DNA of 64,000 nucleotides from Galbula dea (lineage: Eukaryota; Chordata; Aves; Piciformes; Galbulidae). Both the position numbers and the translations under genes were made by a program. The notes beneath the pieces are model-generated. The model was not told the origin of the DNA, made no database searches, and saw nothing but the letters and a program-made list of their open reading frames with translations. This document shows positions 13,810-26,000 of this stretch, in pieces (position 1 is the first letter of the stretch; each line of letters begins with the position of its first letter). The DNA lies in assembly GCA_013399015.1 (NCBI GenBank), contig VWZX01010406.1, positions 62,001-126,000 on the forward strand, in the 5' to 3' direction.

Positions 13810-14007
13810 GGAACAAGAGGAAAATATTTCCCAATGAGAACCATCAGCCATTGGAATATTCTCCCCAGGGAAGTTGTGGATTTCTCAACATTGGACACTT
13901 AAGGGTCAGCTGAACAGTGCTAGACTGTATTGTCTGGACTGGGCTTTTGCCAAGAAAGGTTGGACAAGATGATTCCTGAGGTCCCTTCCAGCTTGGTATC
14001 CTATGAT
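13810..14007 (+). mobile_element. CR1 LINE 3' end, diverged, plus orientation
   Basis: It is recognisable by TTGGACAAGATGATTCCTGA and GGTCCCTTCCAGCTTGGTAT at the end, with many substitutions. It ends about 230 bp from the donor of the seventh EYS exon. Confidence 0.75.
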
Positions 14008-14238
14008 GTGTTTCAGCTCAATGTATGGGTGAATAAAGGAATCAGAAATCAAGCCTTAATGTCAATACCAGCATTAGCTACTTAGCCAGAACTGGATCAA
14101 AGTTCTATTTGAAATAACATTGATTTATCCTACCATAAGGAGAGGATTTGGTGTACTTTGACTTAACTGAGGCTAAACTAAAGACATGTAAAAACCTGTG
14201 CAATAGCCTTCTCCACTGTGGTAGGGAGTGGACCATAC

Positions 14239-14384
14239 CTGTAAATCCAGGGGGACAAAAACACCAATAGCCCCCAAGCCTGTTGATGCAGCTTCCTCCA
14301 TGTAAGCAAGGCAATGCTTCACACTCATTCACATCCATCTCACACAGAGACCCATAGTATCCAGGTGCACAACTACAGATGAAC
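14239..14384 (-). CDS. EYS: EYS exon (seventh): end of EGF 8 and most of EGF 9
   Basis: This 146-bp exon goes from phase 2 to phase 1. Its acceptor has a strong pyrimidine tract (TTTCTCTTTTCTGAAG) and the donor is GTATGG. It encodes RFICSCAPGYYGSLC, closing EGF 8, then EMDVNECEALPC, LHGGSC and INRLGGYWCFCPPGFT of EGF 9. The final Gly codon is split with the next exon. DVNEC is a calcium-binding-type EGF start. CLHGGSC fits the O-fucose consensus, but CEALPC lacks the Ser needed for O-glucose. The CPPGFTGDRC turn, completed by the next exon, fits the EGF-domain O-GlcNAc consensus. Confidence 0.94.
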
Positions 14385-16112
14385 CTTCAGAAAAGAGAAA
14401 GTCAGGTTAACTCAACATAACTAAACAACATATCTGTTCACATATTCTGAAGCTGTAGCTATATCCTTTAATACAGACATATTAACAGACTTTTCTTGTT
14501 CCTGGGTTTTGAAGCAAGCAGAGTGAGTCACTCTTTATATTAATAGAAAAAAAAATGTGCCTAATAATTTTAGCTGAAGATATAAAGAAGGACTTAAGGC
14601 CTAATGTTCTTCTGACAACAGTCTCTGAATAACTGTAGAGTGTTGTGGAACAAACACAAGGGACAATTTTTTTCTCTTGCTTACACTGAACTTAGTAAGC
14701 ATTTGCATTAGAAAAGGACGTTGCTGGAAGATGAAAAGAGAGATGTAGCAATCTAACTGAAGATCAGATGTCCTCTATTTCACACTTATTCCAAATTAAC
14801 AAAGAAAAGAAAAGAAAAAAGGTAAGGAGGAAAAGGACAAGTTGTGTTGAAGACAGTTTTCCTTCCATTTTCCCCTCAGGTCACATAAACAAATAGTTGA
14901 GTCAGTAGCATTTGCTACCTTCTTGTAACACAGAATCATTGTCATGCTTAAGTTCCCATCCAACCCTCAAGGCAACAAGTAGAATTTATACATAAAGAAA
15001 GAAGGGAATTACTTCTCAGTGATCAGGAACTAACCTGTTTACAAGATCCAGGCAAGTTCCATTGTTTTTGCAGGGTCTTGATAAGCATTCATTAATCTCT
15101 ACTTCACAGTGTCTCCCAGTAAATCCATGCTGGCAGGAGCACCTAGTAAAAAAGATGTCACTACATTACTTTTTAGTTTAATGGGAAAAGATTATAGAAA
15201 AAATAGTGCAGATTGAGGGGTGTGAAGTAAGTGGTTCCAAAATGATGTGTTTTTTCTCTTCATGCCAAAGTGCTGTACTTTAACAAGCTTCACAAGTACA
15301 GCCACTCCAGCCCAGGAAATAAGATTTCTGCCATTAGTTGAAGGACAGAATTGCTTTAACCTGGGCTGGTTTTCTTTTGTTTTGACACCTGCCCTGGGGC
15401 CAGATGACTGCTGCCTCTCATGCTTTAGCTTCAGGTCTGGTAATAGCACCTATGGTTAGGGTATGACACACTTGGATAATCATGGCTTACAAACAATAGC
15501 CTTTTGTGTCTATGTGGGCTGGGGAAGCCTGAAAACAGTGCAAAGGAAGTACACCCTGGTAAGGAAACAGAAAACCAGCTCCAAGCAGGCCTGAGACTGA
15601 GATGAGAAAACCCCCACTAGAAACATCACACTTCTCCTGGCAAAGATTTCTAGATACTGGTGACTTGCAGCAGCACTGCTAGCTCTTCTTGAGGAAGACT
15701 GAAATCACTGATCTCAGGACCCAGACAAGACACTGTGAGGGTAATCATGACAATAGCTAGAGAACTGCAGCATTTTTATAACACAAGTATAACTGCATTG
15801 TTCAAAGCTGTTTTCTGTTAATTTCAACTCAGATTATTAGTATTATTATAACTGGACTAACAACAACAGTTTGGCATCTTTTGATTAGACTCTGATTATT
15901 TTAATTAGCCCTACAATAAATGATTGGGTCCGCATGTACAGTGTGCACAGATGCTTTTTTGCCCCCAAGAAGGCAGTGTAATGTAACACAACAAAAAAGA
16001 CATTGCATCACTGAAGGAGAGCAAACATAATACAAGTGAAATACCAAAATAGCTAGATGATATTCATCCTTTTATCATACTGAATAGCTGTTGTTCAAAT
16101 AATTGTCCTTAC
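14385..16112 (-). other. EYS: Two short EYS introns around the sixth exon
   Basis: The introns at 14385-15034 (650 bp) and 15143-16112 (970 bp) flank the 108-bp exon at 15035-15142. Neither shows a repeat I recognise. A short A/G-rich run occurs near 14803-14840. Confidence 0.85.
15035..15142 (-). CDS. EYS: EYS exon (sixth): end of EGF 7 and first half of EGF 8
   Basis: This 108-bp exon is phase 2 at both ends, with acceptor TTTTACTAG and donor GTTAGT. It encodes RCSCQHGFTGRHC, closing EGF 7, and then EVEINECLSRPC, KNNGTC and LDLVN of EGF 8. Human EYS, from memory, has EIEINECSSEPCKNNGTCV at this point, a close match. CLSRPC fits O-glucose and CKNNGTC fits O-fucose and an NGT sequon; the HGFTG turn of EGF 7 fits EGF-domain O-GlcNAc. 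Because it is phase-symmetric, skipping it would delete 36 residues and leave the frame intact. Confidence 0.94.
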
Positions 16113-16209
16113 CTGTAATGGTTTACCCCATCCACACAGATACCTTCATTCTGGCATGGATGGGAGATGCACTCATCACTGTTGACTTCACAGTAAGTCC
16201 CCTCAAATC
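16113..16209 (-). CDS. EYS: EYS exon (fifth): end of EGF 6 and first half of EGF 7
   Basis: This 97-bp exon goes from phase 1 to phase 2, with acceptor TGTTTCAG and donor GTAAGG. The junction codon is Gly, and the exon encodes FEGTYC, which closes EGF 6. EVNSDECISHPCQNEGICV and then DGVNHY follow for EGF 7. The sequence FEG-x-x-CE at this point matches the human protein as I recall it. CISHPC fits the O-glucose site, but CQNEGIC lacks the Ser/Thr needed for O-fucose. EGF 7 is completed in the next exon as CVDGVNHYRC. The exon is small and would be easy to miss in automatic annotation. Confidence 0.93.
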
Positions 16210-19137
16210 CTGAAACACAGATTGTATCAACTATGAATGAGGGAGTTCTACATAATGTGAATAGAAGGGTCACAGATCTTCTTGGAGATTTATCTCTCTG
16301 AGCTCAGGACCAAATTCCATAATGCAAGTGGCAGGCCTGAGAAACTTAAGCTGTCCTTGAAGCTGCTCAGGAAAGAGTTTAGCTTTAGCAGTGACGACTC
16401 TTTCTCTTGGGAGCATCCAAGATGAGGCTTCTTGCACTTGGTATCTGACTGACCTGTGTTGAAGCCATGCACATGCCTAGCTTTGTTTATCTGGATGCTG
16501 ACTTTGGCCTTCAGACTATTTCTCTTGCTTGACCTTGGATCTGCCACATCCATTCCCTGTAGCCTTGACTGGTAATCTAGCAAACTGTGCTGATCCTGGA
16601 CCACATCATTGGGCCTGCCCTGATCACCTCATTCAGACAGGACTCTTGAGAGTGAAGTCCCTGCCCTGGCAATCCTTGATAAGGCTTCTGGCTTACCTTC
16701 ACTTCTGAACAGCCAGCCTTCACTGCTCTCTGACTCTAAGATCAGGGGCAGCAAGCAGATGCAATCCTAAAAGAACCTTCTCCAATTATTTTTACACCTT
16801 AGCTTCAACATGTTCATTTCCAGAGCATAAAAGTAGCCTTAACATACTGTATTGAACCAGAAAGCACAGATTTAGATGGAGCTCCTGCCTAAATATACTG
16901 GGGAAATGTAACCCATTTTGAAGGGTTTCTTGGGAATTGTGGCACAGCATCAGAAACCAAACACTAATTCAGTAAGTAATGCATTACAAAGTATAATACA
17001 AGTCAGAGAGCCCACATCTATTCAAAGCAGACAGGAGATGAGAAAAAAGGTTTAGCTGGTTACTATTTACATGAAGACAAATGTCATCAAGAGCTTAACT
17101 GCACAATACATTACATTTACCTGTGCAGACATCCCAGAATGTGCAAGATTTGTTCAGTAATAGATGAATGCTTTTCTTGGCTCTTAGACAGCATAATGTC
17201 TTACAACATTCACACAAGTAAGTGCTTTTGAACACTCTTTAGATATAAAAATTAAATTAAAAGCTGTAAAAACAGCAGCTGAAATTCAGTGTATATTGTA
17301 AACATGATAAAGGCTTTATTCTCTATGAACAACTGAAAAATATCAGTACTTTTTTTAGATACTGAAATAAGGAGAGTAATAACTTTTACATTATATTATG
17401 TATGTGTGGTTTTCAAATTAGTTCTTGAAAGTGGGGAGATCACAGACTAGTATGGCTTTTGAGTTTTTTTTCTTCTATCTAGAGAAAATCATTACTGGAA
17501 AAATTAAATGGCTTAGTCAAAGTTGTAAGGATAGCTGTAGAGAGAAATCTGTTGGCACCCCATTGAATGATCTAAAGATCAGACCACATTCAACCAGTTG
17601 GCATTTTCTTCTTACCAAGGTTTTTGTCTGTGCAACAGCTTTCCTTGCCAGACCTGACTGAAATGAGTCCTGAACATTTGCTGAAGTTTTCACAGCAGCC
17701 CCTGCTACAAAGCTCAAAACCAGTCTGGAACTAAGCATTCAATAACAGTCACTTATACTCTTATGATGTTATTCTTTGTTTCAGAAATAAATTGAGTGTG
17801 GAGCAATATCCTCATTTATTTCCCTATAATTGAGTGTGGAGCAATATCCTCATTTATTTCCCTATTTGCATGATGTTTCACAAAAACTTTGTAAATGAAT
17901 TGCCATAATATGGGGTACAAATTCTTTGTCCCAATCCACTGCTTTGAAGTAGCTCCCTCAGCAGAGTCAACCTTGTTTTATTCTGAATGATTTAGTTCAT
18001 TATCTGCAAATGGGCCAGAACCAGAGTGAATGATGCAAGTGCTTTTAGTCGTAGCGTGTGTAATCTGTATCTTAATACTGCAACTTGAGACTTCATTTCT
18101 ATTTGCCTCCAGTTTGATTAAGGAAAAAAGAAAGGTAAAAGGACCATAATTTGAGCTGTGGTATGCCACGTCAGTGTTCAGCACTAGACCTGGCTATGCA
18201 ACTTTTATCTCCCCAGTGCCTGGGTTTGTTTTTGTTTGGGGGTTTAATAGTAAAAATCCCAAGCTGTAAATACTGTTGACTTCTATATACTACCTCCATA
18301 TCTTTTCAACTCAGTAAACAATACTACTGTGGTATAACACTGCAATTAATACACTTAACTATCCTTGATCCTTAGGCCAGCCCTACCATTTACAGGTATA
18401 AAAGTGATGACTTCAAAACCCTGCCCCAATTCCAAGTGCAGCAATTGTACTCTCCCTGCTTAAATTGTCACTGCAGTTTCAATTATTCTCCAATTCCTAT
18501 GCAAAATTGCATAGTCATGTTCTGCACAGTTAAACAGTTGCTCCATTTCACTTTAGCAGTTCCTTGTACATTGAGAAAGAGCTCTTATTTTTTAAGCCAT
18601 GGCCCAGGAAAGCTGTCAGCACCTGTTGTGATTTTGCTTGTTGTGCATACAGGGAGCAAGCCATTCTATCCATTACACAGGACAAGGTCACCCCCCGGAT
18701 GTGCCAGGATCTTCTGACAGCTCAGTGGGAAAATTAACCATATCCAACTTGTTCCAATCTTCATACTTTTAACAATGTCCATTTCTGCCTGCTTATTTTA
18801 TCAATTTAGCTTGTCATGTCTGCTGTCCAGGTGCATGTCTACATCTGTGTTGTTGTAACAATTGACTCAGAAACAGTAATCCTGAATGCTGGCACCTAAA
18901 AAAGCTATAGATTTATTAAATACTGTAATACAAGAAATTAGTAACATGCAAACTGACAGCTATCTATATTAGTCTTTTAACATAACTCAGACACTTGCTG
19001 TAATTCATTAAGATTTTATGTGTTTTGAAAAGTATATATTGTTACTTTCACTGAAGACAGCATTTAATTCAACAACCGTTTGCAACTTTCCTGCGGCACA
19101 ATAGGCTACAGAAAAGATTAACTATACCACTTCTTAC
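16210..19137 (-). other. EYS: EYS intron between fourth and fifth exons
   Basis: This 2.9-kb intron is mostly unique sequence. The only structure I can point to is a perfect 38-bp tandem duplication at 17790-17865. Confidence 0.85.
17790..17865. repeat. Perfect 38-bp tandem duplication
   Basis: Two adjacent identical 38-bp units start with AATTGAGTGTGGAGCAATAT and end with CCCTAT, the first at 17790-17827 and the second at 17828-17865. Confidence 0.97.
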
Positions 19138-19397
19138 CTGCTTTGCAAATGCACAATGGATTTCCATCTACTTGTGCCAAGCAGGTTGAATTGTTTATGC
19201 ATGGATTGTAAGGCAGCTCACAGGGACTGAAGCGCTGATGGCAGAAGTTACCAGTGTAAAATGGGGGACAAATACATACAAACTGTCCGGGCTTAACAGA
19301 TTCAAAACAGGTGGCTCCATTCAAGCATGGATCCGAGTCACATTCGTTTATATCTTCACTGCAGTCTGGCCCTGTCCACCCTGTTGTACACGTGCAT
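19138..19397 (-). CDS. EYS: EYS exon (fourth): end of EGF 4, all of EGF 5, most of EGF 6
   Basis: At 260 bp this is the longest exon here, going from phase 2 to phase 1, with acceptor TTTTTTCCCAG and donor GTAAGA. It encodes QCTCTTGWTGPDC, ending EGF 4. EGF 5 follows as SEDINECDSDPCLNGATC with a PGQFVCICPPFYTGNFC second half. EGF 6 opens with HQRFSPCELPYNPC and INNSTCLAQVDGNPLCICKA. The HQR linker, the two-residue-longer C1-C2 loop of EGF 6 and the NNSTCLA segment are all features I remember from human EYS, which makes this the strongest identification in the window. CDSDPC fits the O-glucose consensus; CLNGATC and CINNSTC fit O-fucose; the GWTG turn of EGF 4 fits EGF-domain O-GlcNAc. It is the only exon containing a whole EGF plus parts of two others. 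Confidence 0.96.
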
Positions 19398-19936
19398 CTG
19401 GGAAAAAAAAGACACGGTGGCAGAAAGAAAACCAGCAACTTAGCCCTATCAGTTCCAACTATTTCTTTCTTTTAAATAAATAATTGTTTTTTAAAAAAAA
19501 CCAACAAGAATCTTTTTCTGTGAATACACTTTTTTGAACCAATTGTATCAGACTGCACTATAAATAAAAGTTATATTCGGGTTCTTCTCTCCCAGTTTAT
19601 CTGAGCAAAAGCAAAATGATTTGTTGTAAATCGCAGGATTTATCCACTTGGAGAACCACCTAGTTTAGTTAGTGCTGACAGAATCACCTGTGGATCTTCT
19701 TTAAGCTGAAACACCACCACAAATCATTAAAGGAGGAATGTAAGTTTGTTAAAGCTTTAGCATTACAAAGATATCTTTACATATGAGTGAAGCGACTAAG
19801 TAGGTACTTGAGCGTTTGGGATGAAATGCAGCTGGTAGCATTCAGTAGACTTTTAAGAAAGAAGGTAGGAGGCTAAGGGCACTATAAACGGTAGATGAAA
19901 TCTCTTTTCATTACGTTGTATTTTGTATGCGCTTAT

Positions 19937-20068
19937 CACAGAATGTTAGGAGTTGGAAGGGACCTCGAAAGATCATGTAGTCCAACCCCCCGCCACAGCA
20001 GGATTCCCTAAACCAGGTCACACAGAAGTGCATCCAGACGGATTTTGAATACCTCTATAGATGAAGAT
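19937..20068 (-). mobile_element. CR1 LINE 3' end, minus orientation
   Basis: It contains CACAGAATGTTAGGAGTTGG, then GACCTCGAAAGATCATG and the CCAACCCCCC block. It keeps several CpG sites, suggesting a fairly recent insertion. Confidence 0.9.
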
Positions 20069-20919
20069 CGCTTATTGACAAAGCAGAACAGAAAAGTTGT
20101 ACCAAAGTCTCCATTACACCTGACTGTAAAGAATTTATCTTTGTAAATTAAATAAATATCTATTTTTATTTACGGCATGGTAATAAGGTTCTGAAGATTC
20201 AAACAAGCTAATGATTTCATATCTCTGCCCAGGTGGATTCTCAGACTTTGGTCAGTTATGATCTATGTCCCTTTGAATCCTTTCTTTCAAAGCTTGGACG
20301 TGCGTTTTTAAGGCGTTCGACAGCCCCTTGCTAAGGAGGCAAAGAGGCTCGGGGTTTCCTGGTGCTGCATCGGAGTTCCATACATTCCTCTCTCGTACAC
20401 TGATTACAAACAGGCTGATTTTTGTATGCCTATTACCAGTTCCGATAATTCTCTCCCTTTAATAACACTCTTTATAACAATTCCTCCAGTCCAATAAACA
20501 CCTCGTGCTGGGATGGGTTGGTTACCTGCCGGTCCCTCCTTTAAAAACACCTCCGAGCCCCAAAACCCCGCGGCTTCCGCAGCACCTAATACAATTCTAT
20601 CTTAACCTGTTAAAAAAACCTCACCACAAATAGCCGGCTATAGATTCATCCCTTTCCTGAACGAATCTATCCTGGAGCTCGCCAACTCGGTCCCAGAGCA
20701 TGGGGTTGTTTTAATAATGGCTCTGGGATTTGCAGCCTCTGGCCCCGTATGGGTTTCTGTTCTGATCACAGGTCTTGTCTGCCTTTCTTCTAAAACTCAC
20801 TTTAATTCCTCCTTCATTCCATTGCCCCATGCCCTATTTACACTGAGATCTACCCCTCTAAATCTCGGTTCCTGTCTCAGCTGCCAGAGACTTCTCTGCC
20901 TTTAGCGCTGAGGCTTGGA

Positions 20920-20920
20920 N
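20920..20920. other. Assembly gap (single N)
   Basis: One N interrupts the sequence between GAGGCTTGGA and TCTTCCAAAC. I see no obvious duplication across it. It may mark a gap of unknown length. Confidence 0.8.
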
Positions 20921-21119
20921 TCTTCCAAACAACGTATCTTATGTTCAAGCATTTTACAGTGATCCTACCACTGAATAAAACAGGCATCTAAGACGGCACA
21001 CATAGTTTCTTTTATCTATGCTGCTCACAAATCTCCCAGCACTTTCTTCAAGCCTTTCCACAATGGCCCTAGGATCATGCCACACTTCCTACCCACTCCA
21101 TATCTGGAGGAGATAGTAC

Positions 21120-21890
21120 AAGATGGGTGTGTAAGCAGAAATATCTCCTTCAACAACCCCATCTTCATCACCAGAAACGTCGCACCCACAAAACAGATAG
21201 CAATTGCTTAACCAAAAGGGGGATTTATTGGCCAAGATCAATTAGCAGTCCTTGTGACAAATCAAAATACAAGTTCGGGTGTCAGTTGGAGATTAACTGC
21301 TGCACAATCAATTCCTCGACCACAAATAGTACAAACACTAGACAAGGCAAGCAACACTCACTCAAAAACGGGGGGAAACTTCCCTGTCGAGATATCCGTA
21401 ACACTCACCAAAAAGGGGGATGAGGACACTCAAATTGCAGACGTTTCTCCTGGTGGTGTCCCAGTCCCGAAGAGGAGGCTTTCCCCGACCACAGCAACTA
21501 TCCTGTTCACGCAGCCAACTCAGTAACCTTGACGCCATGGAGGCCAAAATGCTCTTTTTATACGTGAGCTGGAGGCTGACTTCTCCTCAAAGACAAGCCC
21601 TAGACACTGAGACGCTGCTCACAGCATGGGGCCGAGCTACCTCTGAAAGGATCCCTGCCTCACCCCCATTCGAAATGTTCTACCAACCTCCACTCCTTTT
21701 GTCTCACCTGTGTCTGCTTATGAGACAGACAGGCAGACAGACTGACTACATCACCATTCCCACTGATACTGCAATAGGAAGCCTTCAGCCACAGATGAGA
21801 ACCAGATTCGGGGGGCTGGATCCTGGAGCTGGCTTCAGGAGCAAGAGAGAGGAAGAACGAGAAGAGCAAGTGAAAGTGATCTAGTGAAAG
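21120..21890 (-). mobile_element. Probable endogenous-retrovirus LTR, minus orientation
   Basis: Read on the minus strand, the block contains a TATA-box-like CGTATAAAAAGAGC at about 21548-21565. About 330 bp further down there is a polyadenylation signal in GGCCAATAAATCCCCC, at about 21220-21235. That spacing and order suit the U3-R-U5 layout of a retroviral LTR. No internal viral coding region is recognisable nearby and no target-site duplication could be defined, so the ends are approximate. The 154-codon open frame on the opposite strand is within this block and has no recognised domain. Confidence 0.5.
21551..21562 (-). promoter_or_regulatory. TATA-like element of the LTR
   Basis: The minus strand reads CGTATAAAAAG. 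Its position upstream of the AATAAA signal supports the LTR reading. Activity is unknown. Confidence 0.4.
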
Positions 21891-21899
21891 ATGTCTCTC

Positions 21900-21975
21900 T
21901 CCAGGTCAGGGAGGTTGGACTAGATGATCTTTAAAGGTTACTTACAACTCAAACCATTCTATGACTCTTAAGATT
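21900..21975 (+). mobile_element. CR1 LINE tail, plus orientation
   Basis: It contains GGTTGGACTAGATGATCTTT and an ATTCTATGACTCT terminus. It directly follows the LTR-like block. Confidence 0.8.
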
Positions 21976-22090
21976 CTATTGCTCTTTCTACTGCTCACGT
22001 AACAGCTATGTGTTGAGCCAGCAGTGTAGGGGCTCAGCTTTGCTGCGCCTCAGCTGCGTGTGGCTGCTTTAAGCTCTGTGCAGCCCTGTG

Positions 22091-22247
22091 ACTGCTGCTT
22101 CCCCTGCACCATTCGCCCCCTCACCTGCAGTCACTACCTGTCAANAAGTGACTGCTGCTTCCCCTGCTGCAGCTTCAGCTCTGGGAATAGCTCCTCTAGG
22201 AGGGGGTGACACCATTCGCCCCCTCACCTGCAGTCACTACCTGTCAA
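22091..22247. other. Assembly gap (N at 22145) with repeated flanks
   Basis: The segment from GTGACTGCTGCTTCCCCTGC to CACTACCTGTCAA before the N occurs again after it. The second version has an extra stretch between CCCCTGC and ACCATTCGCC. This looks like overlapping contig ends, possibly two alleles, that were not merged. Confidence 0.8.
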
Positions 22248-23034
22248 ACCACAGCCCTTTGTTTTGGGAGGACTGGGAGCCACAGTCAGGCTGCAGCTGG
22301 CAGCAGAGAAGGAAGTGGGCAATCACAGGGGAAACACCCAAGACTGAGGATGAAACTAGTTGCTTAATCTGTTCTGCACTGCAAAAGTAGTATTAATTTT
22401 TATTCTGTTTCTTTTTACATACTCTTAACATGGGGCATATATATTAATCTTTATTAATAATGGCAATGAGGTAGAATCTTTATGATTGAGGCAAAGTCAT
22501 AAAGGATAATAATGGCAAAGACTAAAATTCCTATTTCTTTTATCACTGTGGTTAAGAAGGCAGGACCAATTAACTCCTGAAATATAAATGCTGTGTTATA
22601 AACTTACTCACTCATTGCCCTTTTCTGAGCTGTGCCAGGAAACTTTTGGTTAATGTGCATAACAGAAAGATCTCTTTTCCACACCAGTGCTTTCTTCTTC
22701 AAACTCCTGAACAGATTCCTATAGTTCAGTGCAGGTGTACAACCAACCCCCAAGGCCTACCTGACTGCTGTAGGGAGTGCTGGGTATTCTGAAAGTCCTG
22801 CAGTATCTCAGGTTAGGGGATCATCTGATTTTTAAGAATGGCATACCTTGTTGCTTGCATTTGTCCTGAGCAACTCTAAAGTTATTAACTCTTAAGGTAA
22901 AAACATATATTTAATTGTGGTTTAGATAAATTTCAGATATGTTTAGGTGCTATCCCAGTCAACATGTCAGTAGGTCAGATGTAAGACTTTGAGCTTTCCC
23001 TTTGAGAAATAATATGACATCTTTATTACAGTTC

Positions 23035-23098
23035 ATTATGGTTAGACTTGATTATCTTGAAGGTTCTTTACAACCTAAATAATTCTGTGATTACAGTA
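23035..23098 (+). mobile_element. CR1 LINE tail, diverged, plus orientation
   Basis: TGGTTAGACTTGATTATCTT followed by TTCTTTACAACC and ATTCTGTGATT fits an old CR1 3' end. Confidence 0.6.
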
Positions 23099-26000
23099 TC
23101 ATCCTTCATTATTACAGTCACTACAATAGTAATCACCACTTTTTATAAACTGAGTCATCAGTCTGAGCACAGAGAATGAACTATCCTCTCATCCTCTCAA
23201 TTCAGTGCAAGGAAGTGGTACTGAACTACCACTGCTGTGGCTAGCCAGAAGTTAAGCTTTTTGGACTGTCAGTATAACAATGGGAAGTTTCATTTGCAGT
23301 GGAATAAACAACAGCATGGTTTGATTTCAGTCATGAAGTTCAGGGCATAAAAAGACTAAACAAAAGAAGAAACAGTCAGGAAGATCATTCATAATCCAGT
23401 GGTTTTGATTCCTCAATACACTCATTTCTGCCATGACCAAGTGATAAATATTCCAACCTGCTGAATGTGTACAGCAAGAAATTGGCCACACAGGAAGAAA
23501 TATAACCTCTTACCTTCTCACCTCTCTCCAAAGGGTTAATCAGTAAATGAGTAAAGATCCATTTGTCTTTCACAGAGTAAATTCATAGATGGTTATCACT
23601 TTCATAATTAAATTATAAAATAAATTCTATACCCTGTATCAGCTGCTAGACTAATGATGGGAAGCTGAAATAAAGGAAAACAAAATTTTTACCTTGGTCA
23701 TATATACATCTACAAGTTCTTAATTTAACAGAGATGCAGATGTTGTCTTATAGGGAGTAGAAGCACCACTTGCAGTCTTCAAGTTGAATCTGAAATGGTG
23801 GCTGAGAAAGCACAGATAAAATACTTGGGGAATGGTACCAGGTAATAACAGACATGCATGGATAAACTCTTTATTGTGTGCCTAATCATTCTAAGTGTCT
23901 AAGGAGTTTGCATCATGGAATACAAAATACATGTAGTAGTAGGATGACTAATAACATAGTGCATGAACTGTAAGTGTAATGGACCTTGCTGCCATTACAT
24001 CTCAGAAATAAAATTAATCAGGAAAAGAACACTCCAGGAAAATCTACCCTGAGTATGTCCTAAGATACTTGGTTAAACTGAAACAACTTGCATGCTTCTC
24101 TTCTGTTCATATGCCATGTGAAGGTTGTTGGGGTCAACATGTTTCCAAAGTTGGTATTATCTGTAAACCAATCTGTTATTTATTTGGAACATATTCTTTT
24201 ACAAACTGTTTAGATTATTTGACTAACTGATGCTTTGTGTAGTCTCTATTCAATAACAACAAAGGCAAAACACTGAACAAACATAAGCTAGATTTTGACC
24301 CCAACAACCATTGCTTCCAGTTAATTGATTCAGCCTTTTTATCCTTGTCCCTTTTCTCACTTTTTAAGATATATTTTCTCTATTTCTTACTTTTACTCCC
24401 ATAATCATCTGCTCACAGTCTTCCTTTTGGTAATACTGAGATTTATTTCTAATTTTCTATGTGTTCAGGGCCACGACACAAAGTAAAAGTGTTTTAGAGG
24501 ACAAAGTTGTATTTGTTTGTCTTCCCTGTATTTCTTCCTCAATCCTCTACTTGAAGCAATGAGCTTACACAATCACAAGCTAACATTCAGCTTAATGAGA
24601 AAACAAGCTGTATTTCAGTTCCTACTTTAAGCTCTAATTCATCTGCAATGCTTACACTTCTGTTTTAGGAAACAGAATTTTATGTACTACAAAGTGTATT
24701 TCAACTCTCAACTCATATTTTGTTAATGCAGCTGGTTTTTCTTTTTCCATTTTCCTGAATCAAAACATAAGGTACATCATATCTCAGGCTGGATGCAACT
24801 TTCAGACTACTGTACCACAGAGATGAGCTATACCCAGTTCATTTTCAGATCAATCAAACTATTTGCATATTTATCTCAAGAAGATTTTGTATTAAATCCT
24901 CCTATCTACATAAGCAGCTGAAATTAGTCTTCTGTTTCAGCTGAGAAACATTAAAATAATTAAAATTCACCAGTAAAAGAGTCACTAGATGGCAATCTCA
25001 TTAGAAGGAATGTTTGTGTTTAAAAAAAGTACAAACACTAAATACTTTGAGTATTTTTAACTAGGAAGACAGCAAAATGAATAAAACTGAAGATAATTAC
25101 AGTCATTCAGGTCATATGGCTTGGAACTAGAAAATACAATACAGTTTGGTATCAAATCTTGTTCATAGACCATAACCCTGTAGAAAACAATAGGTAAAGT
25201 GCCTTGTCTACTGAAAATCCTATTTCACATGCAGCAGGAATTCATTAAAAATTACCAAAGAAAAGGGGGTTCCTATTTTGGAAGTATTTTTTACTTTGGC
25301 TTTACAGTTTTGGTTATTATCTGGGGTGATAAGAAAAACTATTTATAATGTTCAAGACTTTTAAAACAAATTCTAAAAAAGATTAACAAATACTAAATCA
25401 TCCCCTTAAGAAATATATATTTCCTTCTCCTAAATTCCCCAAGTTATTTCCTTTGGAAATCCCTTTGGAAATCTCTTCCTCTTTACTAAATTTCAGAGTA
25501 AAGGGTGTAGTTGATACAGAAATTAGCTCAATGCCTTTTTTCAGTTTGTGTTGTGCTGATATTTCCTGAGAGTTACAGCTGACTCGTACTTGATTTGACA
25601 AGTCCCCTTTGACCTGAGAAATCTGAAAGAAGGACAAATGCTGCACTGAAAGAATAAAAGCTATCACCTGTAAGCAGGTAACAGCCCCTGCAGGAGAGAC
25701 ATTGCTTAAATTGGGCAAGTTTAGCAACGCAACAGTAGTTCTGTCAATTGACCTCAAAGCCCTTCACCTAGGATACAGAGATCACACTGATTACAGGAGA
25801 GAAAAGTGAACTCTTCAGGTGGAGTGTTAACATTGGAAGGTACTTTTGCTTTAGGGGAGTAAAGGAGATCTTTCCTGGTCTGTTCCTTTCACCTCAGGCA
25901 ACAAAAGGAGATAAATTACAATCGCTAATCTTTATTAGCAATGATTTGCACAGCAACGTGAAGTGGTAGATGGCATGCTGCAGCTCTGAAATGTTATGAA

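Larger units (their letters stand above)
8983..14238 (-). other. EYS: EYS intron between seventh and eighth exons
   Basis: This 5.3-kb intron contains CR1 fragments at 10171-10405, 11965-12496 and 13810-14007, and an A/C-rich low-complexity stretch at about 12848-12905. Open frames on both strands around 10.6-13.7 kb have no EGF or other domain and I treat them as chance or CR1-derived. Confidence 0.85.

Noticed and set aside
21254..21884. Open frames of 90-154 codons
   Set aside because: They overlap a probable ERV LTR on the opposite strand, show no domain, and have no splice or promoter support.
22088..22390. A 100-codon open frame crossing the N
   Set aside because: It reads through a gap with repeated flanks and is an artefact.
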